Source: Deltaproteobacteria bacterium HGW-Deltaproteobacteria-12 | GTDB lineage: Bacteria; Desulfobacterota; Syntrophia; Syntrophales; Smithellaceae | Assembly: GCA_002840565.1 (NCBI GenBank) | Contig: PHBK01000032.1 | Span: 1 to 63,168, forward strand | Length of the DNA: 63,168 nucleotides | Reading direction: 5' to 3' | In this document: positions 18,216 to 30,957 of the stretch, one piece after another | Layout of the letters: the number at the start of each line of letters is the position of its first letter | Position numbering within the stretch: the first letter of the stretch is position 1 | Program-made: the position numbers and the translations under genes | Notes under the pieces: generated by a model | What the model saw: only the letters and a program-made list of their open reading frames with translations | Databases searched by the model: none | What the model was told of the DNA's origin: nothing

Positions 18216-19658
18216 TCATCCTTTTATACAAGACAGAGCCTTCAGACGAGCTACTTTTTTAGCAATTCCCGCATCATGCATTACCTGCACAACATCATGC
18301 AAATTTTTATACGCCTCGGGCATTTCTTCACTGAGAGTGCCGCGGCTTCCGGCCATAACCAAAACACCCTGCTCCGCCAGTTCACGGCTGATGGAACGTC
18401 CACGGCTGGCTTTGGTTGCCTGCGTGCGACTCATTACCCTACCCGCGCCATGACAAGCCGAACCAAAGGTCTCTTCCATTGCCTTAGGCTGGCCTACCAG
18501 CACATAAGATCCGCTACCCATATCCCCGGGAATCAATACCGGCTGCCCGACCGCTCTGTAACGGGCCGGCACCGCCTCATGCCCGGCAGGATAGGCCCGC
18601 GTGGCGCCTTTGCGGTGCACACAAAGCTTTTTCATGCTTCCGCCGATATTGAAGGATTCTATTTTGGCAATGTTATGGCAGACGTCATAGACCAGACGCA
18701 TCCCCAGTTCCCGCGGAGCCATCCGCAGGGTCTTTTCAAATATTTCCCGCGTCCGGTGCATCAGCAGTTGCCGGTTGGCCCAGGCGTAGTTGGCGCCGCA
18801 GGCCATCGCCGCCAGATAATTGCGCCCCCGCTGTGAATTCAGGTAGGCGCAGGCCAGTTGCCGGTCAGGCAGTTCTATTCCCGTTTCCGGCGCGTGCTTT
18901 ACCATCAACGCCAGGTAATCATCGCAGATTTGATAGCCCAGGCCGCGCGAGCCGCTGTGTATCATGATGACGATTTGGCCCTTATGCAATCCAAAAGCCT
19001 CTGCCGCGGCTTCATCAAATATTTCCTGGACGACTTCAATTTCCAGAAAATGATTGCCGGACCCCAGAGTGCCCAGCTGCTGTTTGCCCCGTTCCAGCGC
19101 CCGCGCCGATACCTGATCCGGATCGGCTCCTTCTATAGCGCCGCCGTCTTCGGTTGCCTCCAGGTCATCAAGCGAACCAAATCCGGCTTTTACCGCCCAT
19201 TTTGATCCTTCCTCCAAAACTTTCTTTTGATCTTTGCCGGATAATTTAACCTGTCCTGTAGAACCGACACCGGAGGGAATATGCTTATACAATGCTGTCG
19301 TTAAGTCCTGAATTCTCTCCTGGACATCGGCCAGCGCCAGTTTAGTGCCTACCAGACGGCAGCCACAGTTAATATCGTAACCGACACCGCCCGGGGAAAC
19401 GATGCCTGCCGCCAAATCGAAAGCCGCCACGCCGCCGATAGGAAAACCATATCCCCAGTGAATGTCCGGCATAGCCAGGGAATAGTTGACAATACCGGGC
19501 AGATGGGCAACATTGGCCACCTGTCTGGTGCTTTCATCACTTTTCAAGAGTTGATGAATTTTTTCATTGGCATAAATGACACCGGGAACTTTCATGCCCC
19601 CGCTCCGGGGAAGAAGCCAGCGGTTATCGTCTAATTTTTCCAGTTTAATTTCCGACAT
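18216..19658 (-). CDS. rtcB: RNA-splicing ligase RtcB
   Basis: This 480-residue GTP- and Mn-dependent RNA ligase joins 2',3'-cyclic phosphate and 5'-OH RNA ends. Family signatures are DIHWGYGFPIGG, GGVGYDINCGCR with the metal-binding Cys, GSGNHFLEI, IHSGSRGLGYQI, HRKGATRAYPAG (nearest the guanylated His region) and SACHGAGR. The length is normal. The archease gene lies upstream on the same strand, separated by 306 bases of repeat-like sequence. An RNA-repair role is inferred from the pair. Confidence 0.95.
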   Translation of the reverse strand: MSEIKLEKLDDNRWLLPRSGGMKVPGVIYANEKIHQLLKSDESTRQVANVAHLPGIVNYSLAMPDIHWGYGFPIGGVAAFDLAAGIVSPGGVGYDINCGCRLVGTKLALADVQERIQDLTTALYKHIPSGVGSTGQVKLSGKDQKKVLEEGSKWAVKAGFGSLDDLEATEDGGAIEGADPDQVSARALERGKQQLGTLGSGNHFLEIEVVQEIFDEAAAEAFGLHKGQIVIMIHSGSRGLGYQICDDYLALMVKHAPETGIELPDRQLACAYLNSQRGRNYLAAMACGANYAWANRQLLMHRTREIFEKTLRMAPRELGMRLVYDVCHNIAKIESFNIGGSMKKLCVHRKGATRAYPAGHEAVPARYRAVGQPVLIPGDMGSGSYVLVGQPKAMEETFGSACHGAGRVMSRTQATKASRGRSISRELAEQGVLVMAGSRGTLSEEMPEAYKNLHDVVQVMHDAGIAKKVARLKALSCIKG

Positions 19659-19741
19659 AAATACTTCCTAAAAAAGACTTCGATGACCGAGTAAAATATT
19701 CCAAAGGAAAATTTAATTAACTCTGTCATACCGGCGCAGGA

Positions 19742-19950
19742 GACTGTGTCACAATCCACTTCTGTCATTACGAGCCGCCTCTCAGGCGGTGTGGTAATCT
19801 CATGTATTCAGATACTTATGAGATTGCTTCAGTCACTTATCCAGACGTCGTCCCAACGAAAGTCGGGAACCAGATATAATAACATTACTGGATTCCCCCG
19901 TATCAAGTACGGAGCAGGCTCCTCGTCACACTTCGATTGTAAGGAAGGAC
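19742..19950. repeat. Repeat-like intergenic block between archease and rtcB
   Basis: The 306-base gap holds stretches of the dispersed intergenic repeat type common in Desulfobacterota: GTCATTACGAGCCGCC, GTGGTAATCTCATG and an ACTGGATTCCCCCGTATC element. A similar CTGGATTCCGGGTCAA piece occurs at 18149-18175. No coding potential is visible. The block separates two genes that are otherwise expected to be adjacent. Confidence 0.5.
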
Positions 19951-19964
19951 GGGACAAGAAGCTG

Positions 19965-20402
19965 TCAGACATCGAAAATCACCCTGGCGTTCCAGCCGAT
20001 CCTGTTCTTTGTGACGCTCAGACCGGAGTAAGTTACCGCTTTTATCTCTGTTTTGATCGAATAAACCTTATTCGTGAAAGGTTCAACCAGTAATTGCACA
20101 ACCAGTCTTTTATTGCTGCATTCCAGGATTGTGCAGTCCTTAACCACCCAACCGGCACCGGTGACCAGGTACAGAAGCTCCCGCAAAAAATTGATGAGCA
20201 GGTCTCCCAGATCCATCCCGTCCAGTGTTCTGATTTTCAGCCGTTCTTTTGCTCTGCGGACTGCTTTGCTTTTATGGCCACTTTTCTCAATCAAAACATC
20301 AAACAAAGCTTCTGCGGCATTAGCAAATAATTGCTTTTTAGTCCGCCCGAATATCTCCACACCGATATCGGCAGTGTGGTCGAAAAAGGCATATTTCAGC
20401 AT
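19965..20402 (-). CDS. Archease
   Basis: This protein of about 145 residues belongs to the archease family, which activates RtcB by promoting its guanylation and metal loading. Marks are FDHTADIGVEIFG at the N-terminus, with the conserved Asp residues, DLGDLLINFLRELLYL in the middle and VTYSGL near the end. I place the start at the ATG starting MLKYAFF (20402), matching family N-termini; an ATG six codons upstream is possible. It stands upstream of rtcB on the same strand. Confidence 0.92.
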   Translation of the reverse strand: MLKYAFFDHTADIGVEIFGRTKKQLFANAAEALFDVLIEKSGHKSKAVRRAKERLKIRTLDGMDLGDLLINFLRELLYLVTGAGWVVKDCTILECSNKRLVVQLLVEPFTNKVYSIKTEIKAVTYSGLSVTKNRIGWNARVIFDV

Positions 20403-20465
20403 GGCACGATTATAACTCATTACGGCACATTGAACAAGCGTCTCCGGATGGCGTAAGTCATCAAT

Positions 20466-20493
20466 AAAAAAGGGCGCCTGCAGGCGCCCTTTT
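20466..20493 (-). terminator. Intrinsic terminator downstream of gyrA
   Basis: AGGGCGCCTGCAGGCGCCCT forms a perfect GC-rich palindrome bordered by A and T runs, and could stop transcripts leaving gyrA. It also insulates the archease gene. Confidence 0.85.
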
Positions 20494-20520
20494 AGTCAGG
20501 AAACTCAGAAATAAAAATGA

Positions 20521-20698
20521 ACTACCCCGCCGCAAGCAGCGGGGTATCATACTGATTATACCTCAATCTTTTCGCCCCAAGGGGCGCGGAATATAACACA
20601 CTGGATCCCGAATAGCTCTGCCTGCTGGGCTTCGCTTTCGGGATCAATTCCACTTACGCTTCAAACGGCACTCCGTTTGTTTTCAGCGAGTGTCATTA
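20521..20698. repeat. Dispersed palindromic repeat R2, copy 1
   Basis: This copy contains CCCCGCCGCAAGCAGCGGGG, then CTGGATCCCGAA, TTCGGGATCAATTCCACT, CGCTTCAAAC and GTTTGTTTTCAGCGAG. The same blocks occur in inverted orientation at 48411-48536. It lies directly after the gyrA stop codon, before the terminator. Confidence 0.8.
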
Positions 20699-20700
20699 AT

Positions 20701-23220
20701 TTAATCTTCTTCCGGTGTGCCGTTTTCTTCTGCCGTCAACTCCGTTTCATCGGCGCCATTGCCGTTATCGCCGTCGTCTTCTTTGTCTTCGGACTCCGAG
20801 GTTGTCCGGGCGACGCCGACAAGTTTTTCTTCCGAATCAAGTTCAATTAATTTAACGCCCTGGGTGACGCGATGGTTGACAGGCACTTCCTGCACCTTGA
20901 ACCGGATGACTTTTCCGGAATTGCTGATCAGCATTATATTTTCTTCCCCGGTAACCTGCAGCACACCGGAGACATTGCCCACCTTGGCAACTGTCTTTAA
21001 ATTAATAGTTCCTTTGCCACCGCGGGTTTGTACCCGATACTCTTCAATGGGCGTGCATTTACCAAATCCATTCTCCGAAACAGTCAGCATGAATGTACCA
21101 CTGGCGGGAATTTCCACTCCGATAACGTCGTCGCCTTCGTCCAGATTAATGCCGCGCACGCCGCGGGCTGTCCGGCCCATGTCGCGCACATCGTCCTCTT
21201 TGAAACGAATGGCCATGCCCAGCCTGGTGGCTAAAAAGATATCCTGATTTCCCATGGTCAACTGAACATCAACCAGCTCATCGCCCTCATCAATCGAAAC
21301 TGCAATGATACCGCCGGTCCGGGGATTGGAATAAGCAGCCAGTTCCGTTTTCTTGATGATGCCTTTTTTCGTAACCATAACCACAAATTTATCGGCAACG
21401 AATTCGCGCACCGGAAGAGTTGCGCTGACGCGCTCGCCCGGAGCCAAATTCAACAGATTAACAATGGCCTTGCCTTTCGCCGCCCGTCCGGCTTGCGGCA
21501 GTTGATAAACTTTTAACCAGTGCACTTTCCCCGTGCTGGTAAACACCAGCAGATAATTGTGCGTCGAGGCCACAAAGATTTTTTCGACAAAATCTTCTTC
21601 CTTGGTACCCATCCCCATTTTGCCGCGTCCGCCACGATGCTGGCTCTTATACAGACTTACCGCATTGCGCTTAATATATCCGCTGTGGGAAATAGTGACC
21701 ACCACATCTTCCTCGACAATCATGTCTTCAATATTGATGTCTTCGGTGGAGGCCACAATTTCCGTCCGGCGCTCATCGCCATAACGCTCCTTAATTTCCA
21801 GAAGTTCGGCAATAATAACCTGCAGCACTTTTTTTGGATCTGCAAGGATACCGGTGAGTTTGGCAATCAGTGCCGTTACCTCGGTGTACTCTTCATCAAT
21901 CTTGGCACGTTCCAGTCCGGTCAGGCGCTGCAGCCGCATTTCCAGAATGGCTTTGGCCTGAATTTCCGACAAGTTGAATTTCTCACACAATGCCATTGAC
22001 GCCGCAGAGGCGTTTTTCGATGCTTTGATCACCTTGATGATTTCATCTATATTGTTTAAAGCAATAATGTAGCCTTCCAATATGTGCGCCCGCTCTTGGG
22101 CACGGGTCAGGTCAAATTGCGTTCGCCGGACGACTACATCCCGCCGGAAGATAACAAACTTCTCGAGAACCTCTTTGATGTTGAACACCTGCGGCCGGCC
22201 TTCGGATATCGCCAGCATGTTGATACCGAAAGAGGTCTCCATTTGTGTAAATTTGTACAACTGGTTGAGGATGATGGAGGAGTTTTCATCGCGTTTTAAA
22301 TCAATAACAACCCTTATCCCTTCGCGATCGGATTCGTCCCGCAAATCAGCAATACCGGATATTTTCTTGTCGCGCACCAGTTCCGATATTTTTTCAATCA
22401 GCAGCGCTTTGTTGACCTGGTATGGCAACTCAATTATGACTATGCTTTCCTTGTCATTACGGGCATTCTTTTCAATGAGCGCCTTTGCTCTCAGGCGAAT
22501 GACACCGCGGCCAGTTTTATAAGCGGACAAAATGCCCTCGCGGCCGTTGATAAAACCAGCCGTTGGAAAGTCCGGTCCGGGAATATACTTCATCAGCTCT
22601 TCAACAATCATTTTGGGATTGTTGATGAGTGCGATGGTGCCGTTGACGATTTCCGTCAGATTATGGGGCGGGATATTGGTCGCCATACCGACGGCGATAC
22701 CGGATGTTCCGTTCAACAGCAGCAGCGGAAGGCGTGTCGCCAGCACCGACGGCTCCTGTAATGTTTCATCGTAGTTCGGCACAAAATCGACGGTTTCTTT
22801 TTCCAGATCAGCCATCACCTCATCGGAGATGCGTGCCAGACGGCTTTCCGTATAACGCATGGCCGCAGGAGGATCGCCGTCGATCGAACCAAAATTTCCC
22901 TGCCCGTCAATCAACATATAGCGCAGCGAAAAATCCTGCGCCATACGCACCAGCGTGTCATAAATGGCTGCATCGCCATGCGGATGATATTTACCCATGA
23001 TATCGCCCACAACCCGGGCGCATTTCTTGTAAGGTTTATTGTGGCGATAGCCCATTTCATGCATGGCATACAGGATCCGGCGGTGGACCGGCTTCAGACC
23101 GTCGCGTACATCAGGCAACGCCCGGCCGATAATGACGCTCATGGCATAATCCATGTATGATTTTTTCATTTCATCTTCTATATTCACCAGGGTTTGCTTA
23201 TGGTGGATATCTCGTTCCAT
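20701..23220 (-). CDS. gyrA: DNA gyrase subunit A
   Basis: This protein of about 839 residues is the breakage-reunion subunit of gyrase, starting MERDIHHK at 23220 behind GAGGAAGG; an upstream ATG is possible but lacks a site. The catalytic Tyr lies in RYTESR (about Y123). The quinolone-resistance region reads [12 protein letters not shown], so the residue matching E. coli Ser83 is Ala. Six beta-pinwheel repeats form the C-terminal domain, and the protein ends in a strongly acidic tail. gyrB lies 73 bases upstream on the same strand. Confidence 0.97.
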   Translation of the reverse strand: MERDIHHKQTLVNIEDEMKKSYMDYAMSVIIGRALPDVRDGLKPVHRRILYAMHEMGYRHNKPYKKCARVVGDIMGKYHPHGDAAIYDTLVRMAQDFSLRYMLIDGQGNFGSIDGDPPAAMRYTESRLARISDEVMADLEKETVDFVPNYDETLQEPSVLATRLPLLLLNGTSGIAVGMATNIPPHNLTEIVNGTIALINNPKMIVEELMKYIPGPDFPTAGFINGREGILSAYKTGRGVIRLRAKALIEKNARNDKESIVIIELPYQVNKALLIEKISELVRDKKISGIADLRDESDREGIRVVIDLKRDENSSIILNQLYKFTQMETSFGINMLAISEGRPQVFNIKEVLEKFVIFRRDVVVRRTQFDLTRAQERAHILEGYIIALNNIDEIIKVIKASKNASAASMALCEKFNLSEIQAKAILEMRLQRLTGLERAKIDEEYTEVTALIAKLTGILADPKKVLQVIIAELLEIKERYGDERRTEIVASTEDINIEDMIVEEDVVVTISHSGYIKRNAVSLYKSQHRGGRGKMGMGTKEEDFVEKIFVASTHNYLLVFTSTGKVHWLKVYQLPQAGRAAKGKAIVNLLNLAPGERVSATLPVREFVADKFVVMVTKKGIIKKTELAAYSNPRTGGIIAVSIDEGDELVDVQLTMGNQDIFLATRLGMAIRFKEDDVRDMGRTARGVRGINLDEGDDVIGVEIPASGTFMLTVSENGFGKCTPIEEYRVQTRGGKGTINLKTVAKVGNVSGVLQVTGEENIMLISNSGKVIRFKVQEVPVNHRVTQGVKLIELDSEEKLVGVARTTSESEDKEDDGDNGNGADETELTAEENGTPEED

Positions 23221-23293
23221 TATGTTCCTTCCTCTCTGTAGCTGCAAAAAACCGGTTTTACTATTCCGGCGTAAATTATATTTTAGGTTACAA

Positions 23294-25708
<2,415 letters not shown>

Positions 25709-25728
25709 TTAACTCCCCCCACTGAAAA

Positions 25729-26838
25729 CTAAATTTTTAACGGCATAACAATGCATAAAAAATTATCACTTTCCGCCGGTTTTATCACCGACGGCTTCAA
25801 TCCCTGACCAACTTCAAATAAAATATTATCACCGGCGATCACTGAAATCGCGTCAATTAAATAATTCACATTAAATCCCACATCAATATCGTCACCGTTA
25901 TAAGCGATATCTATTTCTTCCATTGCTTCTCCGACATCTAAATTTGTCGAATTTAAAATCATCTTCCCCTTGGAAAATGATAGAATAACTCCGCTGTACC
26001 GCTCCGACGAAACAACATTCATTCTTCTTAAGGCATGGAGAAATGATTCTTTTTCCAAAACCACGCCAATTCCTTTTTCCGAAGGAATGACTCTTTTATA
26101 ATCAGGATAATCGGCATCAACCAAACTAACCTTCAAAACAGTATTTGCTGTTTTGATTATCAGCATGTTTTTATGCAGGCCGATTCCCACAATTTCATTT
26201 TCATCGATGACTTTTTTTATTTCCATTAAACCTTTGCGCGGAATGATTATGCCTTTTGTTATTTCCTCACAAAAATCTGTTGTTGCTCCTTTAGCCAGAG
26301 CCAGCCTGTGCCCATCAGTAGCGACCATTCTAAAAAGATGATTAACGCCTTCAGACGCCGCTTCCAGTAAAACACCATTGAGATTTTTTCTCATTTCGTC
26401 TGTTGCCATCGCAAAGGCGGTTTTGTTAATTAAATCTTTGAGAACCATTCCCTGAATATTATATAATGTCACATCTTTATCATCTGTAATATTGGGAAAA
26501 TCGTCTGCCGGCAAACCGGGAATTTTATATAAAGCTCTTTGATAAGATATTTTTACAACGTTATTGTTTTTAGTGAAATGAATAACTTCACCCTGAATTT
26601 CTCTGACCATTTCATGGAGTTTTTTGGCTGAAAGGGTGATTTCTCCCTTTTCTGCCACCTCGGCATCATAATCGGAAATTAAACTTATTTCTCTATCTGT
26701 GGCTATAATTTTAAGTTTATTATGCTCCGTTTTGAGAAGTACATTATTCAAAATAGGCATTGTGGTCTTTTTTTCGACAATTCCCAATGTTTTTTGAATA
26801 CCATCCAGAAAGGTGTTTCTATTTATTTTAAACTCCAT
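25729..26838 (-). CDS. dnaN: DNA polymerase III beta sliding clamp
   Basis: This 369-residue clamp protein has the usual three-domain length. Recognisable parts are ATDREISLISDYDA, LPADDFPNI, MVATDGHRLALAKG and the C-terminal IKPAESDNFLCIVMPLKI. The rings confer processivity on the replicative polymerase. It follows dnaA on the same strand across an AT-rich 163-base gap. Confidence 0.97.
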   Translation of the reverse strand: MEFKINRNTFLDGIQKTLGIVEKKTTMPILNNVLLKTEHNKLKIIATDREISLISDYDAEVAEKGEITLSAKKLHEMVREIQGEVIHFTKNNNVVKISYQRALYKIPGLPADDFPNITDDKDVTLYNIQGMVLKDLINKTAFAMATDEMRKNLNGVLLEAASEGVNHLFRMVATDGHRLALAKGATTDFCEEITKGIIIPRKGLMEIKKVIDENEIVGIGLHKNMLIIKTANTVLKVSLVDADYPDYKRVIPSEKGIGVVLEKESFLHALRRMNVVSSERYSGVILSFSKGKMILNSTNLDVGEAMEEIDIAYNGDDIDVGFNVNYLIDAISVIAGDNILFEVGQGLKPSVIKPAESDNFLCIVMPLKI

Positions 26839-27001
26839 TATTAACCCCCCTGTGTTTTATTAGTTTTTAATTTATTTTCTTATATATTTAAAAAAATAGG
26901 ATTAGTAATAACCCCTGTTAATATGTTTATGAATCCTATTTCTATAATTATTCTCTCTATATAAACCAATAATGCCTGTGGAAAGACAATATAAAAAACT
27001 G
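26839..27001. promoter_or_regulatory. AT-rich dnaA-dnaN intergenic region
   Basis: This 163-base, strongly AT-rich spacer contains a hairpin arm pair (AAATAGGATT and AATCCTATTT) and weak DnaA-box-like sites, TGTGGAAAG and, at its dnaA end, TGTTGATTA. It most likely carries the dnaN promoter and could be part of the replication origin. No cluster of consensus TTATCCACA boxes is seen, so an origin call is tentative. Confidence 0.4.
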
Positions 27002-28351
27002 TTAACTGTTGTTGATTATATTATTTTCAATTTCCATAATCATATTTTTTATTTTTAAATCGGTTTCTATACTCTTAATAATTTTATTATTGGCATATAT
27101 AACGGTTGAATGGTCGCGGCCGCCAATTTTCTGGCCGATATCAGGGAAAGAGAGGTCGGTCAATTTCCTGGCCAGATACATGGCGATTTGCCGGGCGAAC
27201 ACCAGATTTTTGTTTTTATTATGGGCCTTTACATCAGATATTTTAACATTCAACTTTCCGGCAACAATTTTGATTATTTCATCAACACTTACTTCCTGTT
27301 TTTCATTATGTTTTAATAGTTTCCGTAAAACCTCCTTGACCAGATCAAGATTAATTTCTTTGCCGGTTAAAGAGGAATAAGCACAAATTCTCACTAAAAA
27401 ACCTTCCAGTTCACGAATATTGGACTCCACCTGGGAGGCTATATAATGAGCAACATTGTTCGGTATGGCTATTTTATTTTCCTGCATTTTCTTTTCGATA
27501 ATGGCAATTTTTGTTTCGATTTCCGGTGGTTGAATATCGGCAATTAACCCCCATTCAAACCGAGACCGCAATCTGCCTTCCAAATTAGGAATATCTTTAG
27601 GAAATTTATCACTGCTGACAACAATCTGTTTACCCGAATCGTGCAGGGTGTTGAAAGTATGAAAAAATTCTTCCTGTGTCCGCTCTTTACCCGCCAGAAA
27701 ATGAATATCGTCAATTAATAAACAGCCGATATTGCGATACCTTTCTCGAAATTTAGTCATTCGGTCATAGCGGATGGAGTTTATCATTTCATTCATAAAT
27801 TCTTCGGCGGAGACATACATGACCTGCAGGTTAGGGTGGGCGGAAACTGTTAAAATTCCAATGGCATTGAGCAAATGCGTTTTACCCAAACCGGAACCGC
27901 CGTACAGAAAAAGGGGATTATAGTTTTTTGCCGGTTGTTTGGATACGGCAATGGATGCAGCATGTGCGAATTGGTTGCAAGGACCAACGACAAACCTCTC
28001 GAATGTATAGTTGCCGTTCAAAGGTGATGAATTTTTGCCTCTTATCTCTACAGGTTGCGTATTTTTAGAGGGTTTATTGCTTTCGGTTGCAGTTTCCGAT
28101 TTTATCTCTTTATCCTTAGAAAGAACAAATTCAACGTCGACTTCAATTCCGACAATTTTTTCCAGTGAAGTTTTAATCGAATGGAAATAATTATCTAAAA
28201 GCCAGTCTTTAAAGAATTTATTGGGTACAGCCAGCCGCACACACTTATCTTCCATCGCGACTATTTTGATCGGCTTTATCCAGGTATCAAAATTTTGCTT
28301 GCTTAACTTTTCTTGAATAGTTTTAGTAGCTTTATCCCAAACAGTTTCCAC
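27002..28351 (-). CDS. dnaA: Chromosomal replication initiator DnaA
   Basis: This 449-residue protein has domain I (about 1-80), a variable linker, an AAA+ domain with Walker A GGSGLGKTH and Walker B LLIDDIHFL, and C-terminal domain IV with the DNA-box-reading GGRDHSTVIYA. It binds DnaA boxes and opens the origin. It lies between parB and dnaN, all leftward. A palindromic pair of DnaA-box-like sites stands just upstream of the start. Confidence 0.98.
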   Translation of the reverse strand: METVWDKATKTIQEKLSKQNFDTWIKPIKIVAMEDKCVRLAVPNKFFKDWLLDNYFHSIKTSLEKIVGIEVDVEFVLSKDKEIKSETATESNKPSKNTQPVEIRGKNSSPLNGNYTFERFVVGPCNQFAHAASIAVSKQPAKNYNPLFLYGGSGLGKTHLLNAIGILTVSAHPNLQVMYVSAEEFMNEMINSIRYDRMTKFRERYRNIGCLLIDDIHFLAGKERTQEEFFHTFNTLHDSGKQIVVSSDKFPKDIPNLEGRLRSRFEWGLIADIQPPEIETKIAIIEKKMQENKIAIPNNVAHYIASQVESNIRELEGFLVRICAYSSLTGKEINLDLVKEVLRKLLKHNEKQEVSVDEIIKIVAGKLNVKISDVKAHNKNKNLVFARQIAMYLARKLTDLSFPDIGQKIGGRDHSTVIYANNKIIKSIETDLKIKNMIMEIENNIINNS

Positions 28352-28375
28352 AGACTAACCTTTTATGAACAATGT

Positions 28376-28393
28376 TATCAACAATTGTTGATA
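28376..28393. promoter_or_regulatory. Palindromic DnaA-box-like pair before dnaA
   Basis: TATCAACAATTGTTGATA is an 18-base perfect palindrome formed by two facing boxes (TTATCAACA and its inverse), each one mismatch from TTATCCACA. It sits 25 bases upstream of the dnaA start, where autoregulation by DnaA or origin function would be expected. Confidence 0.5.
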
Positions 28394-28398
28394 GATAT

Positions 28399-29265
28399 TT
28401 AACTTTTCCTTACTTCTATCCCATCCAGGATGAAACTCGCCAGGCGGTTTAATTCAGCCATTGATGTATAATTTACTTCGATTAGGCCTTTGTTCGAGCC
28501 GCCCTTAATTTGCACTTTTGCTTTAAATTTAGCGGCGAGTTGTCTTTCCAGATCAGCTAAAAAACGATCTTTGGCAACAGGTTTTTGTTCCGGCGGTTGT
28601 TTTTTTAATTTCTGTATCAACCGCTCGGTCTCCCGGACGTTTAATCCTTTTTTTAAAATTAAATCCAGTACTTTATTTTGTTCATCGAGGGTGGCAAAAG
28701 CCAGCAAACAACGCGCATGTCCGGATGTAATCTTTTTTTCCACCAAAGCGGTTTTTGCTTTAGCCGGCAATTTTAAAAGCCGGACGGAATTGGCAATCGT
28801 GGAGCGGTCTTTGCCGACACGGGCCGCGATTTCTTCCTGTGAAAGCCGGAAGTTTTCCTGTAGAGTGACATAGGCATTGGCTTCTTCCAGCGGATTGAGT
28901 TCTTCGCGCTGGATATTTTCAATGAGCGATATTTCCGCTGCTTCCATATCCGAAGCGACACGAATCACGATGGGCACGTCTTTTAGACCTGCCGCCTGGG
29001 CTGCCCGCCAGCGACGCTCACCGGCAATGATTTCATATCCCTTGTCCTGCTTGCGCACAACTATCGGTTGGATAATGCCGCTTTTTTTAATGGAAGCAAC
29101 GAGCTGCTTTTGTTCCTGAGAGTTAAAATTTTTCCGCGGTTGATAACGATTAGGGCGCAGTTCTTCAATTCCACAGACAGTTAAAGGTGTTTTCTTGTCG
29201 ATGTCGTTGAGTAAATCCGGAAACATGGCACCAAGCCCCTTACCCAGTGCATTTTTCTGTGCCAT
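28399..29265 (-). CDS. parB: ParB/Spo0J chromosome-partitioning protein
   Basis: This 288-residue CTPase and parS-binding protein has the N-terminal tail GKGLGAMFP typical for ParA contact. A box II motif ([13 protein letters not shown]) and [14 protein letters not shown] follow, then a helix-turn-helix region ([18 protein letters not shown]), SGHARCLLA and a C-terminal dimer domain. It begins directly after the parA stop, so the two are a coupled pair. No consensus parS site was found in this window by eye. Confidence 0.95.
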   Translation of the reverse strand: MAQKNALGKGLGAMFPDLLNDIDKKTPLTVCGIEELRPNRYQPRKNFNSQEQKQLVASIKKSGIIQPIVVRKQDKGYEIIAGERRWRAAQAAGLKDVPIVIRVASDMEAAEISLIENIQREELNPLEEANAYVTLQENFRLSQEEIAARVGKDRSTIANSVRLLKLPAKAKTALVEKKITSGHARCLLAFATLDEQNKVLDLILKKGLNVRETERLIQKLKKQPPEQKPVAKDRFLADLERQLAAKFKAKVQIKGGSNKGLIEVNYTSMAELNRLASFILDGIEVRKS

Positions 29266-30033
29266 TTACAGCCCCCTTTGAATTATTTCCTGAGCCAGTT
29301 CCATATAAGCTAACGCTCCGCGTGACTTAATGTCATAAAGAATTATCGGCAAACCGTGGCTGGGACTTTCCGAAAGCCGGACATTGCGAGGAATTACCGT
29401 TTTAAAAACTTTGTTCCCGAAATGCTGGCGTACATCTTCGCTGACCCGGTGCGCCAGCGAATTGCGCGAATCAAACATCGTCAGCAAGATGCCTCCCAGG
29501 GATAAGTGCGGATTTAAGCGCGTCTTCACCAGTTTAACAGTATTGAGCAGATACCCCAATCCCTCCATTGCAAAATACTCACACTGCAAAGGAACGATCA
29601 CATAGTCGGATGCAACAAGGGCGTTGATAGTCATCACCCCCAGCGACGGCGGACAGTCAATTACTATAAAATCATAATTCCTGTCCATTGATTTCAGCAA
29701 GTGCAGCAACCGCTTTTCTTTTTCCTCAACATGGACAAATTCCACTTCGATGCCGATTAAATCCTGATTGGAAGGAATGATGTCCAGATGCGGTAATACT
29801 GTTGAAAAAATAACTTTTTCCAACGGCACTTTACCGATCATGGCGTGATATAAATTTCCGTTTTGGGCGTTGTTGCTATTTGCACTCATCCCGCTGGTCG
29901 TATTGCCCTGGGAGTCGCCGTCGATGAGTAAAGTTTTTTTTTCCGCAGCAGCCAGCGAGGCGGACAGATTAATGGCCGTAGTCGTTTTGCCAACGCCGCC
30001 TTTTTGATTCGCTATACATATAATATTATTCAT
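29266..30033 (-). CDS. parA: ParA/Soj chromosome-partitioning ATPase
   Basis: This 255-residue deviant Walker ATPase has the P-loop KGGVGKTTTAINL at about residue 11, DGDSQGNTTSG, and FIVIDCPPSLGVMTINAL as switch II. With ParB it positions the replication origin before division. It lies 90 bases downstream of rsmG and abuts parB. Confidence 0.96.
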   Translation of the reverse strand: MNNIICIANQKGGVGKTTTAINLSASLAAAEKKTLLIDGDSQGNTTSGMSANSNNAQNGNLYHAMIGKVPLEKVIFSTVLPHLDIIPSNQDLIGIEVEFVHVEEKEKRLLHLLKSMDRNYDFIVIDCPPSLGVMTINALVASDYVIVPLQCEYFAMEGLGYLLNTVKLVKTRLNPHLSLGGILLTMFDSRNSLAHRVSEDVRQHFGNKVFKTVIPRNVRLSESPSHGLPIILYDIKSRGALAYMELAQEIIQRGL

Positions 30034-30123
30034 TATTTTATTGAATGTCTTCTGGGAAAGTCATTTGGAAAAGCTGACGGTATTTCTAGCATAAAAAAGA
30101 TATTTTTAGAAGGTTTTTCTGTT

Positions 30124-30783
30124 TTATTTTGTCTTTTGCCCAATAATAATTTTCCGGGTAATGTCTGAAGCTTCTTGATTTACATCATATTGAAATAACT
30201 TGCTAAATCCATGCCGGGCAGCTGCGGCCGCCCCTTGTGAAAATTCCCTATCCAGGTCCCTGCCCTTTAAAGCGACCAACTGACCTCCCGTTGCCAGAAA
30301 AAAAGCTCCCCAGGGCAACATATCCGGCAGTTTAAAAGCAGCCCGTGAAATTAACACATCAAAAAAATCCTTCCATTGGTCAACCAGCAGGTTTTCGACG
30401 CGATCATGCAAAACGAAGGCGTCCGGGAGGTGCAGTGCGCGGATAACATTTTTTAGAAATGATACCTTCTTACGATTTGTTTCGACAAGATAGAGCTTTA
30501 AATCCGGAGAGGCAATTTTCAGGGGAATTCCGGGAAAGCCGGCGCCGCAGCCGATATCGACTATCCGGGCATCCGGTTTGGCAATAAAATTAAAGGCTGT
30601 AAGAGAATCCAGAAAATGCCTGCTCACGATCTCCTGGGCGGATTTTTCGGAAATTAAATTTGTTTTGGCATTCCAGCGCAATAATTCCTGCTGGTAGGCG
30701 CTAAATTGATCCAGCTGCCCGGCGCTCAATTCAATGCCCAGTTTATATGCAGACTGCGCCAAATTCCTCATTTCGTTTTCCAT
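30124..30783 (-). CDS. rsmG: 16S rRNA m7G methyltransferase RsmG (GidB)
   Basis: This 219-residue SAM-dependent enzyme methylates G527 of 16S rRNA. Motifs are IVSRHFLDSL, VDIGCGAGFPGIPLKIA as the SAM-binding loop, and LISRAAFKLP. Its place directly upstream of parA-parB is a classic bacterial arrangement; mnmG, its common upstream neighbour, is not here. Confidence 0.95.
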   Translation of the reverse strand: MENEMRNLAQSAYKLGIELSAGQLDQFSAYQQELLRWNAKTNLISEKSAQEIVSRHFLDSLTAFNFIAKPDARIVDIGCGAGFPGIPLKIASPDLKLYLVETNRKKVSFLKNVIRALHLPDAFVLHDRVENLLVDQWKDFFDVLISRAAFKLPDMLPWGAFFLATGGQLVALKGRDLDREFSQGAAAAARHGFSKLFQYDVNQEASDITRKIIIGQKTK

Positions 30784-30957
30784 AAAAAGTAAATAGCAGA
30801 AGGATCCCGCGCAATCAAATGAAAATCAATGTCCGTTAGGAAAGAAATCATCAGAAAAATAAAATGCTGGTGCGAAGTGTCGTGGGAAGAAATATGCGGA
30901 GGGCCGCGATCTGCCGGCAATCGAATATAGCCTTCTGCGGGAAAACCCCGCAGCGCT

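Noticed and set aside
28352..30123. parS site near parAB
   Set aside because: No sequence close to TGTTCCACGTGGAACA was found by eye in this region; it may lie outside the window.
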